A stretch of DNA of 44,577 nucleotides from Bacillota bacterium (GCA_023397905.1 JAEWSZ010000081.1:1-44577), one strand, 5' to 3'; shown: positions 17,162 through 26,286, counted from the stretch's first letter. Numbers and translations are program-made. The notes: a model not told the origin generated them from the sequence alone.

Positions 17162-18991
17162 ATGGCAAGAAGAAGATACAAAAGAAGAGCAACCAACAGA
17201 TTGAAAGCGACAATGACAATTCTCATACTTGCGCTGATTACCACAGGAATCTGGATCGGGCTCAGCAATTTTTTTGAAAATAGAAAAGATAATATTACGG
17301 CTTCAAACAATACGGTTTCATCGGGTTCATCAGCCGCCGGAGACACAGAGGAGGAGGAGGAATCCAACGAGCCGGAACCGGTGGCTGATCCCATGCCTGC
17401 GGAAATCACGGACCAGGCCAAGCTGAAAGCGTCATGGACTACGCAGTCCACTTTTGACGGCGCAAAGGCATTTCTGGACTATGCCTTTTCCAATGCTTTT
17501 CCCGACGGGGCAAAGATGCAGAGCTGGATATTCAGAAATAACACCCCTCTCAAGGAGTACAAGGTCAAGACAAAGGATAAGATCGAATTCGGAGCTCCGG
17601 ATAAATATTCCGAGCTTGAAGGAGTAACTACCTTCAAGGGGAACAATTACAGGGACAGCGCTTCCTTCGGTACACGCACCGTCTCACAGAAAAAGCTTGA
17701 GATAGTATGGAAGAAAGACGGACTCGGAGCTATTTCCGGGGAGGGGAGCTTTTGGCCCGGAACCGGCTGGACGGGACAGCCCCTGCTTGTCCATTGGCCT
17801 GAAAACGTGAGAAAATTGATGAATATAAACAGCGAAATGAAATCCAAGGATCTGGTGGAGGTAATTTATCCGGCGCTGGACGGCAATATTTATTTCCTTG
17901 ACCTGGAGACGGGCAAACCCACTAGGGACAAGATCCAAATAGGCTATCCCATTAAAGGGACCGGAATGGTGGATCCCAGAGGCTATCCCATACTTTATAC
18001 GGGAATGGGTATAAATGATAACAACGGCAAATATTCCGAATACAAATACAGAATTATAAACCTCATAGACCAATCGGAGATGTACTCCATTTTCGGAAGG
18101 GACGAAGTCGCTTTCAGAGCCTGGGGCGCCAACGATTCTTCTGCGCTCTTTGACAGAAAGACGGATACTTTGCTGGATGCGGGTGAAAACGGCCTGATAT
18201 ACAAAGTAAAGATGAATACTAAGTTCGACAAATCAAGCGGAGCCCTGTCAATTGCGCCGCAGATAACCAAATACCGTTACAGAAGCCCCTTTACCGACGA
18301 GCAGGGCGTTGAGAATTCCCCCGCAATCTACAAAAATTTCATGTATTTTGCAGATAACGGAGGCACATTGCAATGCCTGGACCTGAATACCATGAAACCG
18401 GTCTGGATTTATGACACGGGTGATGATACGGATGCTTCCATCGTTATAGAGGATACCAAAGACGGAGTATTCCTTTACACGGCAAATCAGGTGGACAAGC
18501 GCGGAGAAAACGGAAAGGCCACCGCCGCCAACAGCAACATAAGGAAGTTCAATGCACTGACAGGAGAACTGATATGGCAGAAGGACTACCAGTGCCTGTA
18601 CAATTATTATATAAACGGCGGGGCATTGGGTACGCCTCTTATAGGAAAAGATGACATAAGCAATATGGTCATTTTCAACATATGCTTTACCGGTTCCACC
18701 AGCGACGGCATCATGGTTGCACTTGACAAGAATACCGGGGAAGAGATATGGAAGAAAAAGCTCAATGCATACAGCTGGTGCTCTCCTCTGGCCATCAAGA
18801 GTTCCGATGGCAAAACCTATATGGTTTATACCGATTTTGCGGGGTATATGTACCTGCTTGATCCCAAAACCGGAGAAACGCTTGACAAAGTATCATTGGA
18901 GGGCAATGTGGAGTCCTCTCCCGCAATCTACAACGACACCATTGTTGTAGGAAGCTATGCCAAAAAGATATTCGGGATTAAAATTAAATAA
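17162..18991 (+). CDS. Membrane-anchored PQQ-like beta-propeller protein (copy 2)
   Basis: This 609-residue paralog has the same plan: basic N-terminus, one helix (about 18-36), an acidic Ser/Glu-rich linker (about 40-80), and propeller blades including DGNIYFLDLETGKP, GTLQCLDLNTMKPVWIY and DGIMVALDKNTGEEIWK. Long blocks match copy 1 closely (GWTGQPLLVHWPE; KGTGMVDPRGYP; SWGANDSSALL against AWGANDSSALF), while linkers and N-termini differ. The duplication is therefore old enough for the exposed parts to diverge. Both copies keep intact frames, so both are probably in use. AGAGAGG lies 10 bases before the start. Confidence 0.85.
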   Translation: MARRRYKRRATNRLKATMTILILALITTGIWIGLSNFFENRKDNITASNNTVSSGSSAAGDTEEEEESNEPEPVADPMPAEITDQAKLKASWTTQSTFDGAKAFLDYAFSNAFPDGAKMQSWIFRNNTPLKEYKVKTKDKIEFGAPDKYSELEGVTTFKGNNYRDSASFGTRTVSQKKLEIVWKKDGLGAISGEGSFWPGTGWTGQPLLVHWPENVRKLMNINSEMKSKDLVEVIYPALDGNIYFLDLETGKPTRDKIQIGYPIKGTGMVDPRGYPILYTGMGINDNNGKYSEYKYRIINLIDQSEMYSIFGRDEVAFRAWGANDSSALFDRKTDTLLDAGENGLIYKVKMNTKFDKSSGALSIAPQITKYRYRSPFTDEQGVENSPAIYKNFMYFADNGGTLQCLDLNTMKPVWIYDTGDDTDASIVIEDTKDGVFLYTANQVDKRGENGKATAANSNIRKFNALTGELIWQKDYQCLYNYYINGGALGTPLIGKDDISNMVIFNICFTGSTSDGIMVALDKNTGEEIWKKKLNAYSWCSPLAIKSSDGKTYMVYTDFAGYMYLLDPKTGETLDKVSLEGNVESSPAIYNDTIVVGSYAKKIFGIKIK

Positions 18992-19038
18992 TTCCTTTGT
19001 CAAAACGAAATGTTAAGAAAAAATTAATAGTTTTTGTA

Positions 19039-19116
19039 TTGAATAAACCTGCAGATGTATTATAATTAGGATAATTTGGTATAGACCTGACCAAATGGCG
19101 GGAACATTTTAGCATA
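19039..19116 (+). promoter_or_regulatory. Promoter and leader dyad of the lepB operon
   Basis: TTGAAT (19039-19044) and TATAAT (19061-19066) are 16 bases apart. In the leader, TAGACCTGA (from 19082) is complementary to TCAGGGTCTA (to about 19116) with one bulged base, giving a hairpin about 35 bases before the start codon. Confidence 0.55.
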
Positions 19117-19152
19117 ATCAGGGTCTAATTAACTAAGGAGAACTAATTTATA

Positions 19153-19725
19153 ATGAAAATATTTAGGGAACTTTTAAGCTGGATCGGAACCATACTTATT
19201 TCAATAGTCATAGCATTACTGGTAATCATTTTTCTGTTTCAACCTACAAGCGTAAACGGCCAATCCATGGAAAACACCTTGCACAACATGGATAAGATTA
19301 TAATAAATAAGACACAGAACATATTTCACGGCACACCGGACTACAAGGACATAGTGATAATAGACAGCAGGGTGAGCAGAAAAAGGACTTTCATGGACAA
19401 TATCACCGACCCGCTGAAATACAACATACTTGTGACGCGTTTTACGAAAAATAACGACGAGGTTTTCTGGGTAAAGCGGGTCATCGGCAAAGGCGGAGAT
19501 GTGCTTGAGTTTAAAGACGGAAAGGTAATACGCAACGGAGTGGCACTGGACGAGCCCTATATAAAGGAAGCTATGACTTATCAGTCGGAGGAAAAGGTGA
19601 CCGTACCGGAAAACAGCTTGTTTGTAATGGGCGACAACAGGAATCATAGCTCGGACAGCAGGGAAATCGGCTGTGTGCCGTTGGATCATGTGGTCGGAAA
19701 GTATCTGTTCAAGTTGGGATTTTAG
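19153..19725 (+). CDS. lepB: Signal peptidase I
   Basis: This 190-residue type I signal peptidase has one N-terminal membrane helix (about 9-30). The catalytic Ser38 is in NGQSMENTL, the general base is Lys108 in WVKRVIG, and the family GDNR box is at 160-163 followed by HSSDSR. It cleaves signal peptides on the outer face of the membrane. The length is typical of Firmicutes SipS-like enzymes. AAGGAG lies 12 bases before the ATG, rather far. It is followed closely by the acyl-ACP thioesterase, whose ribosome site overlaps the lepB stop. Confidence 0.93.
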   Translation: MKIFRELLSWIGTILISIVIALLVIIFLFQPTSVNGQSMENTLHNMDKIIINKTQNIFHGTPDYKDIVIIDSRVSRKRTFMDNITDPLKYNILVTRFTKNNDEVFWVKRVIGKGGDVLEFKDGKVIRNGVALDEPYIKEAMTYQSEEKVTVPENSLFVMGDNRNHSSDSREIGCVPLDHVVGKYLFKLGF

Positions 19726-19736
19726 GAGACAGTGGT

Positions 19737-20486
19737 ATGGAAGCTTTGCAGAAATACACAAAAAATTATCAGGTAGTATACGGAGATTCGGATTTCTACA
19801 GGAAGCTGAAGCTGAGTTCGCTGTTCAATTATTTTCAGGATGTGGCCAGCATGCATGTGGCAAATTACGGAATGAGTGTCGAACGTTTGCAGCAGGAGCA
19901 TGGAGTGACATGGGTCCTGGTGAGGATACTTGTTAAATTGGACAGGTTCCCGGACCTGAATGAGGAGATTTCTGTTGAAACCTGGCCTCTTGACCCCAAA
20001 AAGCTGGAATTTGAAAGAGACTTCCTTGTACGGGATATGAAAGGAAACATACTGGCAAAAGCGGTTTCAAGCTGGGTTATAATGGATATTGAAAAGAGGG
20101 AAATTCAGAAGACCGAGTTTTTTTCGGGAGAGCTGATGGTTTTTGAGCAGGAAAGAGCTCTTGACCGGCGTTTGAGCAAGCTGAAGCCGGCAGGAGAGCT
20201 GAAGGCAGTTTATAAAAAAACCATTGGCTACAGCGATATCGACATAAATGGGCATTTGAACAATTCCAAATATATCGATTATATTACAGACTGTTTTTCA
20301 ATCGATAAACATGGTAAATATACGGTAGACACCATACAGGTAAATTATATGAGTGAAGCCGTTGCAGGCGATACAATATCCTTCTACAAGGATATTTCGG
20401 GACTTGAAGACCGTACCGTCTATGTTGAAGGCATTGATGAAAGGGATGGCAAGATATACTTTAAAGCCGGTATTACGCTTAAATAA
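19737..20486 (+). CDS. Acyl-ACP thioesterase (FatA/FatB type)
   Basis: This 249-residue protein has two hotdog domains, as in bacterial acyl-ACP thioesterases. The second domain carries the DINGHLNNSKYIDY block with the catalytic Asn/His region (about residues 165-180), and the first has TWVLVRILVKLDRFP. It should release fatty acids from acyl-ACP and so end or trim chain synthesis. AGGAG lies 8 bases before the ATG, overlapping the lepB stop (11-base gap), so the two are probably co-transcribed. The pairing of a lipase-like housekeeping enzyme with signal peptidase has no obvious functional link. Confidence 0.9.
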   Translation: MEALQKYTKNYQVVYGDSDFYRKLKLSSLFNYFQDVASMHVANYGMSVERLQQEHGVTWVLVRILVKLDRFPDLNEEISVETWPLDPKKLEFERDFLVRDMKGNILAKAVSSWVIMDIEKREIQKTEFFSGELMVFEQERALDRRLSKLKPAGELKAVYKKTIGYSDIDINGHLNNSKYIDYITDCFSIDKHGKYTVDTIQVNYMSEAVAGDTISFYKDISGLEDRTVYVEGIDERDGKIYFKAGITLK

Positions 20487-20522
20487 ACCTGAGAAATTTA
20501 TTGCAGATGGGAGGAGTTTTTT

Positions 20523-21146
20523 ATGACAAACAATAGAAGATTAAAGGTACTTGTGGCCGTGCTGTTTGTGTTAATGGCGGTTATGGTGGGAATGCTGATA
20601 TATGCCGTAAATGTATATAAAAATAACGACACGCCGGCTTCCGGCTCAGATACTTCAGCCGCGGATACTTCCGCCTCAGCTTCACCGTCCGGAGCTGCCG
20701 GCTCTGACCAGCAAAAAGAGACCATCGATTTGAAATTATATATTTATGATGCCGAGGATTATGACAATCCAAAGGAAATAAGTACCCAAACCATAGATAA
20801 AAAGCTGTATGAGGAAAATCTTACGGAGGCTTTGAGCCAGCTTCTGGCTGTTACAGATCTGCGGATAAACAAGGCTGTTATCAACGGAAGTCTCATTACT
20901 GTGGATCTGCCCAAGGATATGGCCCTGAAATTTAACAGCGGCAGCGCCAGCGGGATAACCTATACCAATATTCTTGCCATGACCACGCTGAATCTGCCCG
21001 GAATTGAAAAGCTCAAGATAACAGTAGAGGGTGAAGAAAACATTGAAAGTGACCATTTCAGCTTCAACGGAACCTTCGTCAAGTCGGAAGACGGAAAGAA
21101 GTATACATTGACCGACCAGGGAGACGGGAAAACACTTGATTACTAG
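20523..21146 (+). CDS. GerMN-like membrane-anchored protein
   Basis: This 207-residue protein has an N-terminal helix (about 9-27), a Ser/Ala/Asp-rich linker (about 36-62) and a globular domain. The pattern LTEALSQLLAV, VINGSLITVDLPKDM, TNILAMTTLNLPGIEKLKITVEGEE resembles the GerMN (sporulation and spore germination) domain. The family is associated with spore or cell-envelope complexes, but no biochemical activity is established. No lipobox cysteine is present, so it is anchored by the helix. GGAGG is 8 bases upstream. It may share the lepB transcript (36-base gap). Confidence 0.6.
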   Translation: MTNNRRLKVLVAVLFVLMAVMVGMLIYAVNVYKNNDTPASGSDTSAADTSASASPSGAAGSDQQKETIDLKLYIYDAEDYDNPKEISTQTIDKKLYEENLTEALSQLLAVTDLRINKAVINGSLITVDLPKDMALKFNSGSASGITYTNILAMTTLNLPGIEKLKITVEGEENIESDHFSFNGTFVKSEDGKKYTLTDQGDGKTLDY

Positions 21147-21150
21147 AGAG

Positions 21151-21236
21151 TATACAGGATTCGAACTCAGGATTCGGAATAAAAGCTTAAAGCGGAATTC
21201 AGGGGTACAGAATGAAAGCCTTAAAAGCAGAAGAGA
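21151..21236 (+). repeat. Copy of the GAATTCAGG/GGATTCAG repeat family
   Basis: The stretch contains AGGATTCGAACTCAGGATTC, then GGAATAAAAGCTTAAAGCGG, then AATTCAGGGGTACAGAATGA. It matches both the plus-strand copies at 7.9 kb and the reverse complement of the 8.2-8.4 kb cluster. It spans the predicted start codon of the next gene. Confidence 0.7.
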
Positions 21237-22015
21237 AAACAGTGAAAAAGAGCAGACTCATTGAAATATGCTTATTCCTCATTGCCGTTGCCGGGGTACT
21301 CGACACAATTATGATCTACAGCAAAAGCGGCGGCATGGACCTTGGCATATTGCTTCCGTCACTGGGCGGAGTCTGCATCATACTGGCCTTGCTTTTTAGA
21401 AAAACAGCTCTATACAGAAAAAATATGAAAGCGTGTAACCGCGTAGGAAAGCTTGTCATCGGACTTTTCGCAGTCTGGCTGCTTTCCTTTTTTATAGTGT
21501 CGGGCATACTTGCAGCCTCGGCCATATCCGAAAGGGATGAAAAGGTAGACTGTGTTATTGTCCTGGGAGCCGGCCTGAAGGGCGAAACTCCCACGCTGGT
21601 GCTGCTGGAGAGGTTGAACAACGCCCTTATCTTCCTGGCGGAAAATCCGGGGACAGGTGTCATTGTATCCGGCGGACAGGGACCCGGAGAGGCCATTACG
21701 GAGGCCGAGGCTATGAAAAGGTATCTTGTGGGCAACGGAGTATCTGAGGAATCCATAATCAAAGAGGAAAAGTCCACAAGCACCTACGAGAATATGCTTT
21801 TTTCAAAGGTAAAATATGAGGAAGCCACAGGAAAAAAGCTTGAAAAAATTATGATCATAACCAATGATTTTCACATGTTCAGGTCCAAAATACTTGCAGG
21901 ACGGGCTGGACTTCAGGCTTATGGTATAAGCTCCGGCACCCCCTGGTACATATACCCAAACGTATTTTTGCGTGAATACTTTGCGGTCTTCAAGTCACTG
22001 ATTTTTGACCGGTGA
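21212..22015 (+). CDS. YdcF/SanA-like (DUF218) membrane protein
   Basis: This 267-residue protein has three N-terminal hydrophobic helices (about 15-100) followed by a DUF218 domain. The domain starts at DCVIVLGAGLKGE and has VIVSGGQGPGE, ITEAEAMKRYL, KEEKSTSTYENM and IITNDFHMFRS, all recognisable family motifs. The family is linked to envelope integrity and vancomycin sensitivity (SanA) without a settled reaction. ATG 21212 has AGGGG 6 bases upstream, but both lie inside a repeat copy. The first ten residues (MKALKAEEKT) may therefore be repeat-derived, with GTG 21242 as the alternative start. Confidence 0.85.
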   Translation: MKALKAEEKTVKKSRLIEICLFLIAVAGVLDTIMIYSKSGGMDLGILLPSLGGVCIILALLFRKTALYRKNMKACNRVGKLVIGLFAVWLLSFFIVSGILAASAISERDEKVDCVIVLGAGLKGETPTLVLLERLNNALIFLAENPGTGVIVSGGQGPGEAITEAEAMKRYLVGNGVSEESIIKEEKSTSTYENMLFSKVKYEEATGKKLEKIMIITNDFHMFRSKILAGRAGLQAYGISSGTPWYIYPNVFLREYFAVFKSLIFDR

Positions 22016-22113
22016 CGGATTTTTCTTCTTTCATACTAATTCGGGTTGATGTAGAATATAAATATAGGAAGCGTGTACAAGCCGGGTTAGGGGATTGAAA
22101 CGGGGGAATTTAC

Positions 22114-22917
22114 GTGTCCGGATATTTTTTCACATATATAGGCAATATACCGGAGGAATTTCACAGCAAGCTGTTTTCGGCCTGGCACATTCTGGCTGTG
22201 GGGCTGGTGGCATGTTCATGGATAATCCTGATATTATTGTTTAAGGACAGAAGCCAAAGGGCCAAATGGAATTTTATTAAACTCATGAGCTTGCTGCTGC
22301 CTGTGCTGGAGCTGGCCCAGATGATCTGGTACGGAAGCGTTGGAGAATTTTCCTTCGGCTATACGCTTCCTCTACACTTATGCAGTCTTATGTCGGTGAT
22401 ACTTCCCATAATGGCTTTTTCAGGGAACGGCCTGTTAAAGGAGTATTCCTATGCCATGGGACTGGCCCCGGCTCTGATGACGCTGATAACGCCGGATGTT
22501 TACTACTACCCGGCATTTTCGTTTATTTACCTGCAGACAATGCTGGTACATGGGATAATATGCCTTATCCCGCTTTTCATGATTTTTGCCATGGGCTTCA
22601 GGCCCGATATCCGCAAGCTTCCCAAAGTGGTGGGCCTGCTTGTGGTTCTGGCAATCCTTATGGTTCCGGTGAATTATATAACAGACGGGAATTATTTCTT
22701 CCTGAGATATCCCGCTCCGGGCTCGCCTATGGAGAGCTTTGCGACGCTGGTTGGCAGCCCATGGTATCTGGTGCCTACATTCCTGCTGGGCTGTGTACTC
22801 TGGGCGGTATTATACCTTCCCTTTGTACTGCACGGGGCTGTGGTGAAGCGCAGGAAGCAGACGGCTGTTGAAGTAGGGGCAGAGCAGGAGGAAAGGGAGC
22901 CCGCCCTGATGAAATAG
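22114..22917 (+). CDS. YwaF-like (TIGR02206) integral membrane protein
   Basis: This 267-residue protein has about seven hydrophobic helices. Its sequence features match the YwaF/TIGR02206 family: an early AWHILAVG, the block GYTLPLHLCSLMSV, LALMTLITPDV-like helix starts, an NYITDGNYFFLRYPAPGSP loop and a GSPWYLVPTF segment. The function is unknown. The GTG start at 22114 follows a G-rich stretch (22101-22106). The gene is convergent with the EAL-CBS-GGDEF gene, with only 7 bases between stop codons and no hairpin visible there. Confidence 0.75.
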   Translation: MSGYFFTYIGNIPEEFHSKLFSAWHILAVGLVACSWIILILLFKDRSQRAKWNFIKLMSLLLPVLELAQMIWYGSVGEFSFGYTLPLHLCSLMSVILPIMAFSGNGLLKEYSYAMGLAPALMTLITPDVYYYPAFSFIYLQTMLVHGIICLIPLFMIFAMGFRPDIRKLPKVVGLLVVLAILMVPVNYITDGNYFFLRYPAPGSPMESFATLVGSPWYLVPTFLLGCVLWAVLYLPFVLHGAVVKRRKQTAVEVGAEQEEREPALMK

Positions 22918-22924
22918 AACTGTG

Positions 22925-24676
22925 TCAGATCAGGTAATGACAGCTGCCCTTGTGCTGTTTGCACTGCTTTTTGAGGCTTGCCAGCTGCTCTGAAATCTGG
23001 TACTGGTCTTTAAACTGCATGTTTCTGTTTGTAATCCCGACGATCGAAAGCGAGATCAGAGGAAATTTCTCGGTGATGCCATGCCTGTTCTGGGTGATGA
23101 TATAGCCGTTTTTAACGTCGTTTTCATTGTAATGGCTGAGCACATCCCGTTCAAAATTTTCGATGATGGACTTGCAAACGGGTTCGGCGTCATAATTATC
23201 CAGAATGATCACAAAATCGTCTCCGCCTATATGTCCGATAAATTGGTTGTTCCCGGTGTTTTTTGATATGGTGGAGGCCAGCAGCTTTATTATGGTATCG
23301 CCGTTTTCAAAGCCATAGACGTCATTATATGCCTTGAAGTTGTCAATATCGAGATACAATATGCTGTACTTTTCCTCGGAGGCGATACATTTGTTTATTT
23401 TTTGCTCAATGATCACATTGCCGGGCAGTCCTGAGAGGGGATTCTGATGCTTTGCATTGCCGACCTCGATTTCCGTGGTTTTTTGCAGCAGGTCCTTAAT
23501 GGTTACGGTTCCAAAGTATTCTCCGTTTTTGGTCACAATGATGAAATCATACAGCTTGTCCGCCGGACGCGACATGGCAATGTGGGAAACGGCGCTTATG
23601 GGCATTTCGCAATCCACCTCCAGAAAATCGGTTTCCATCAGGGATGTAACCGGTTTTTTCTGATAAAGGCTGAAGCCATAGCGTCCGCCTAATTCCAGCG
23701 TAAATCTCGCTTTGGAAATGATGCCTGTAACCATGCTGTTTTCTATCACGCACAGCTCAAGAATGGAAGGGTTGCTCTTGAAAATTTCAAAAACCTGCTC
23801 CACATTTTTTTCGGGAGAGATGGTAGGTGTATCGGCGGCGAGGTTTTCTATGTAAATGCTGTTTACCTGATTTCCGAAGGTGTGGTTTTTCTTTCTGTTT
23901 ATATCCTTCAGAACGTTGATTACCTCAGGTGTGATGGGGAGCATTTCCTCATTGGGCCTCTGGATAAAATATCCCTGCCCGTACTGGACTCCAAGATTGA
24001 TAAGAGTTTCCAGTTCCTCTTTTGTTTCGATGCCCTCCGCGATCAGGTGGATATTTGCCAGGTGGGACAGCTCGATCATGCTCTTTACCAGCGCAAATTT
24101 AATATTGTCCGCATTTATGTTCCGGATCAGGTTCATATCCAGCTTAATATAGTGAGGCTTGATATCACTGATGAGATTGAGGCCCGAATAACCTGCGCCT
24201 GCGTCGTCTATGGCTATCTTGTAGGTCTGTTCCTTGTAGTGGGTAACTGTGCTCTTGAAGCTGGTCATGTCGTTTACGGCATTGCGTTCCGTTATCTCGA
24301 AAATTATATTTTCAGGAGTGATGCCGTACTGGCTCAGATATTCCTTGGTAAAGCCCTGGCGGAATTTTATATCGTGCATCACGTTAGGGTTTACATTTAC
24401 AAAGAGTTTAGTGCTGCAGGGTTGGCTGTTGTTTCTGAAAGCCGCTTCAAGGGACTGGGTACGGCAAAGCAGCTCCAGATCCCACAGCCTGTTAAACAGG
24501 CCCGCGTAATAAAACAGCTCATCCGGAGTTTTTATATAGGAATCCCCCGTGACCCTGCTCAGGGCCTCATGTCCGAGAACCGTGCCGTCCCTGAGAGATA
24601 TTATAGGCTGAAAAACGGTTTTTATCCGGCGGTTATCAACTATCCTTGATATCTCTTCTTCAATCCTGTTTACCAT
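22925..24676 (-). CDS. EAL-CBS-GGDEF cyclic-di-GMP protein
   Basis: This 583-residue signalling protein is arranged EAL (about 15-255), a pair of CBS-like repeats (about 280-410), then GGDEF (about 420-570). The EAL domain looks catalytically complete: HEALSR, NVNP, EITERNA, AIDDAGAGYSG, KLD, AEGIET and QGYF. It probably hydrolyses c-di-GMP. The GGDEF signature reads GGDDF and no RxxD inhibitory site precedes it, so the cyclase half may be regulatory. No membrane segment is visible, and the CBS pair suggests adenine-nucleotide sensing. AAGGA precedes the ATG. An extended -10 (TGCTACAAT, about 24711-24719) may give it its own promoter. Confidence 0.9.
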   Translation of the reverse strand: MVNRIEEEISRIVDNRRIKTVFQPIISLRDGTVLGHEALSRVTGDSYIKTPDELFYYAGLFNRLWDLELLCRTQSLEAAFRNNSQPCSTKLFVNVNPNVMHDIKFRQGFTKEYLSQYGITPENIIFEITERNAVNDMTSFKSTVTHYKEQTYKIAIDDAGAGYSGLNLISDIKPHYIKLDMNLIRNINADNIKFALVKSMIELSHLANIHLIAEGIETKEELETLINLGVQYGQGYFIQRPNEEMLPITPEVINVLKDINRKKNHTFGNQVNSIYIENLAADTPTISPEKNVEQVFEIFKSNPSILELCVIENSMVTGIISKARFTLELGGRYGFSLYQKKPVTSLMETDFLEVDCEMPISAVSHIAMSRPADKLYDFIIVTKNGEYFGTVTIKDLLQKTTEIEVGNAKHQNPLSGLPGNVIIEQKINKCIASEEKYSILYLDIDNFKAYNDVYGFENGDTIIKLLASTISKNTGNNQFIGHIGGDDFVIILDNYDAEPVCKSIIENFERDVLSHYNENDVKNGYIITQNRHGITEKFPLISLSIVGITNRNMQFKDQYQISEQLASLKKQCKQHKGSCHYLI

Positions 24677-24756
24677 AATTAATCCTTAATATTGATAGTA
24701 TTTGTCAATAATTGTAGCATTTCAGCATTAAATAAATGCTAAGCAATTGTTAATTT

Positions 24757-26286
24757 CTACTCCAGCCTGTCCAGAGGCTTTACCGCAGGGCCTTCAAGCA
24801 CGCTTCCGTCGTAGTTGTATCTTGAAGCGTGGCAGGGGCAGTCCCAGGTTTTTTCCGCAGAGTTCCAGCTGACTTCACAGCCGAGATGTTTGCAGGTTGT
24901 GTCCACAATATGGATATTTCCGTCCGTATCCTTATAGGCCCCGGCTTTTTTGCCGTTCACAGTGACAGGCTTGCCTTCTCCCAGCCTGAGTGTAAATTCC
25001 TCGGAAGGGGACTTCAGCTTGCCTGTTATGAGATTCTCGGCCACATTCAGATTTTCCTTTATGAAATTTTTAGCCGAATCCACTGCTGTGAACCTGGAAG
25101 GCCTGAATATATCTTCCACCTCGCTCTTGCCCTGCGTTATTATATCCCTTATGAGCATGGCGGACACGGTGCCGGAGGTCATTCCCCATTTCTGAAAGGC
25201 CGTGGCAATGAATATATTGTATTTGTTCCGGGTAATATGGCCGATAAAGGGTATTTCATCCATAGCCGTGTAATCCTGCGCCGACCAGCGGTGGGATATC
25301 TCGTTGACTGAAAAGGTTTCTTCCGCAAATTTGATGAGGTTCTTATAATGCTGCTCTTCAAAGTCATCCTGACCGGTCTTATGATGTTCTCCGCCGATTA
25401 TCAGCAACTGCTCCTCATCCTCCAGGGGATGGGTCCTGATGGATCTGACCGGGTTCTCGTATGAAATATACATGCCGCCCGGCAGCTTTGAGGGGGAACG
25501 TGCGGCAATGGAATAGGATCTCTCGCCGAACATTCTGGCGGAGTAGAAGCCATTTCCGTCATAGAAAGGAAAGTGGCTGGCCACGATCACCTTATCCGAC
25601 AGTATGCTGAAACCGTTTCTGGTAGAAGTCTTGCACTCCCTGTCCTCGTGAATATCTATGGCAGTGGTGTTTTCAAATATATGTCCTCCGTTTTTAACAA
25701 AGAGGCCGGCCAGTGCCAGCAAATACTTCCGGGGGTGGAACTGGGCCTGGTCGTGAAAACAGATGGCGCCTTTTACGGGAAAGGGCAGGCCGGTGGAGGT
25801 CTCAAAGGTAGCGGGCAATCCCAGGGAGTCCGCAGCCTTTACCTCGTTTTCAAGCTCACGGATGTGTCTTTCATCCATGGTGTAGACGTAGGAGGGCTGG
25901 CGGCTGAAGTCACAGGGGATATTATTTTCAGAAATGATGTTTTCCATAAGAGAAACAGCCTTTTCATTAATTTCTCCGTATTTCTGTGCAGCGTCTCTGC
26001 CCAGCTGCTTTATCAGCCTGGCATATTTCAAATCATGCAGGGCGGTTATCTTTGCCGTGGTATGTCCGGAGGTGGACAGCGCTATTCCGCCGGAATCGAT
26101 TATGACCACATCAAAGCCTTTCTTTTGCAGCAGATAGGCATTTGTTATACCTGCGATCCCGCCTCCCACGACCAGAATATCGGTCTTTATATTGTCATGC
26201 AGCTCAGGATAGCCGGTTTTTGGGGTGGAAGCGATCCAATAGGATTCCACGGGCTTTAAAAACGTCTTTTCAATAAGATTTTGCAT
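24757..26286 (-). CDS. FAD-dependent oxidoreductase with C-terminal Rieske domain
   Basis: This 509-residue protein has an N-terminal DadA-type FAD domain (VVGGGIAGITNAYLLQKKG, about residues 36-54) and a C-terminal Rieske [2Fe-2S] domain with ligands CKH and CPCH (about 470-490). The fusion recurs in bacilli and clostridia and is annotated as a FAD-dependent oxidoreductase or Rieske protein without a defined substrate. The middle part aligns with D-amino-acid/glycine-oxidase-like proteins. It lies upstream of the EAL gene on the minus strand (80-base gap). Its 196-base leader carries a strong promoter and an intrinsic terminator (26405-26439), so expression is probably attenuated. Confidence 0.9.
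   Translation of the reverse strand: MQNLIEKTFLKPVESYWIASTPKTGYPELHDNIKTDILVVGGGIAGITNAYLLQKKGFDVVIIDSGGIALSTSGHTTAKITALHDLKYARLIKQLGRDAAQKYGEINEKAVSLMENIISENNIPCDFSRQPSYVYTMDERHIRELENEVKAADSLGLPATFETSTGLPFPVKGAICFHDQAQFHPRKYLLALAGLFVKNGGHIFENTTAIDIHEDRECKTSTRNGFSILSDKVIVASHFPFYDGNGFYSARMFGERSYSIAARSPSKLPGGMYISYENPVRSIRTHPLEDEEQLLIIGGEHHKTGQDDFEEQHYKNLIKFAEETFSVNEISHRWSAQDYTAMDEIPFIGHITRNKYNIFIATAFQKWGMTSGTVSAMLIRDIITQGKSEVEDIFRPSRFTAVDSAKNFIKENLNVAENLITGKLKSPSEEFTLRLGEGKPVTVNGKKAGAYKDTDGNIHIVDTTCKHLGCEVSWNSAEKTWDCPCHASRYNYDGSVLEGPAVKPLDRLE

Noticed and set aside
19737..20486. 4-hydroxybenzoyl-CoA-type single-hotdog thioesterase
   Set aside because: The length and two hotdog halves fit the acyl-ACP thioesterase family instead.
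23882..24649. 255-residue plus-strand ORF
   Set aside because: It is antisense to the EAL domain, which has intact motifs. The open frame reflects codon bias.
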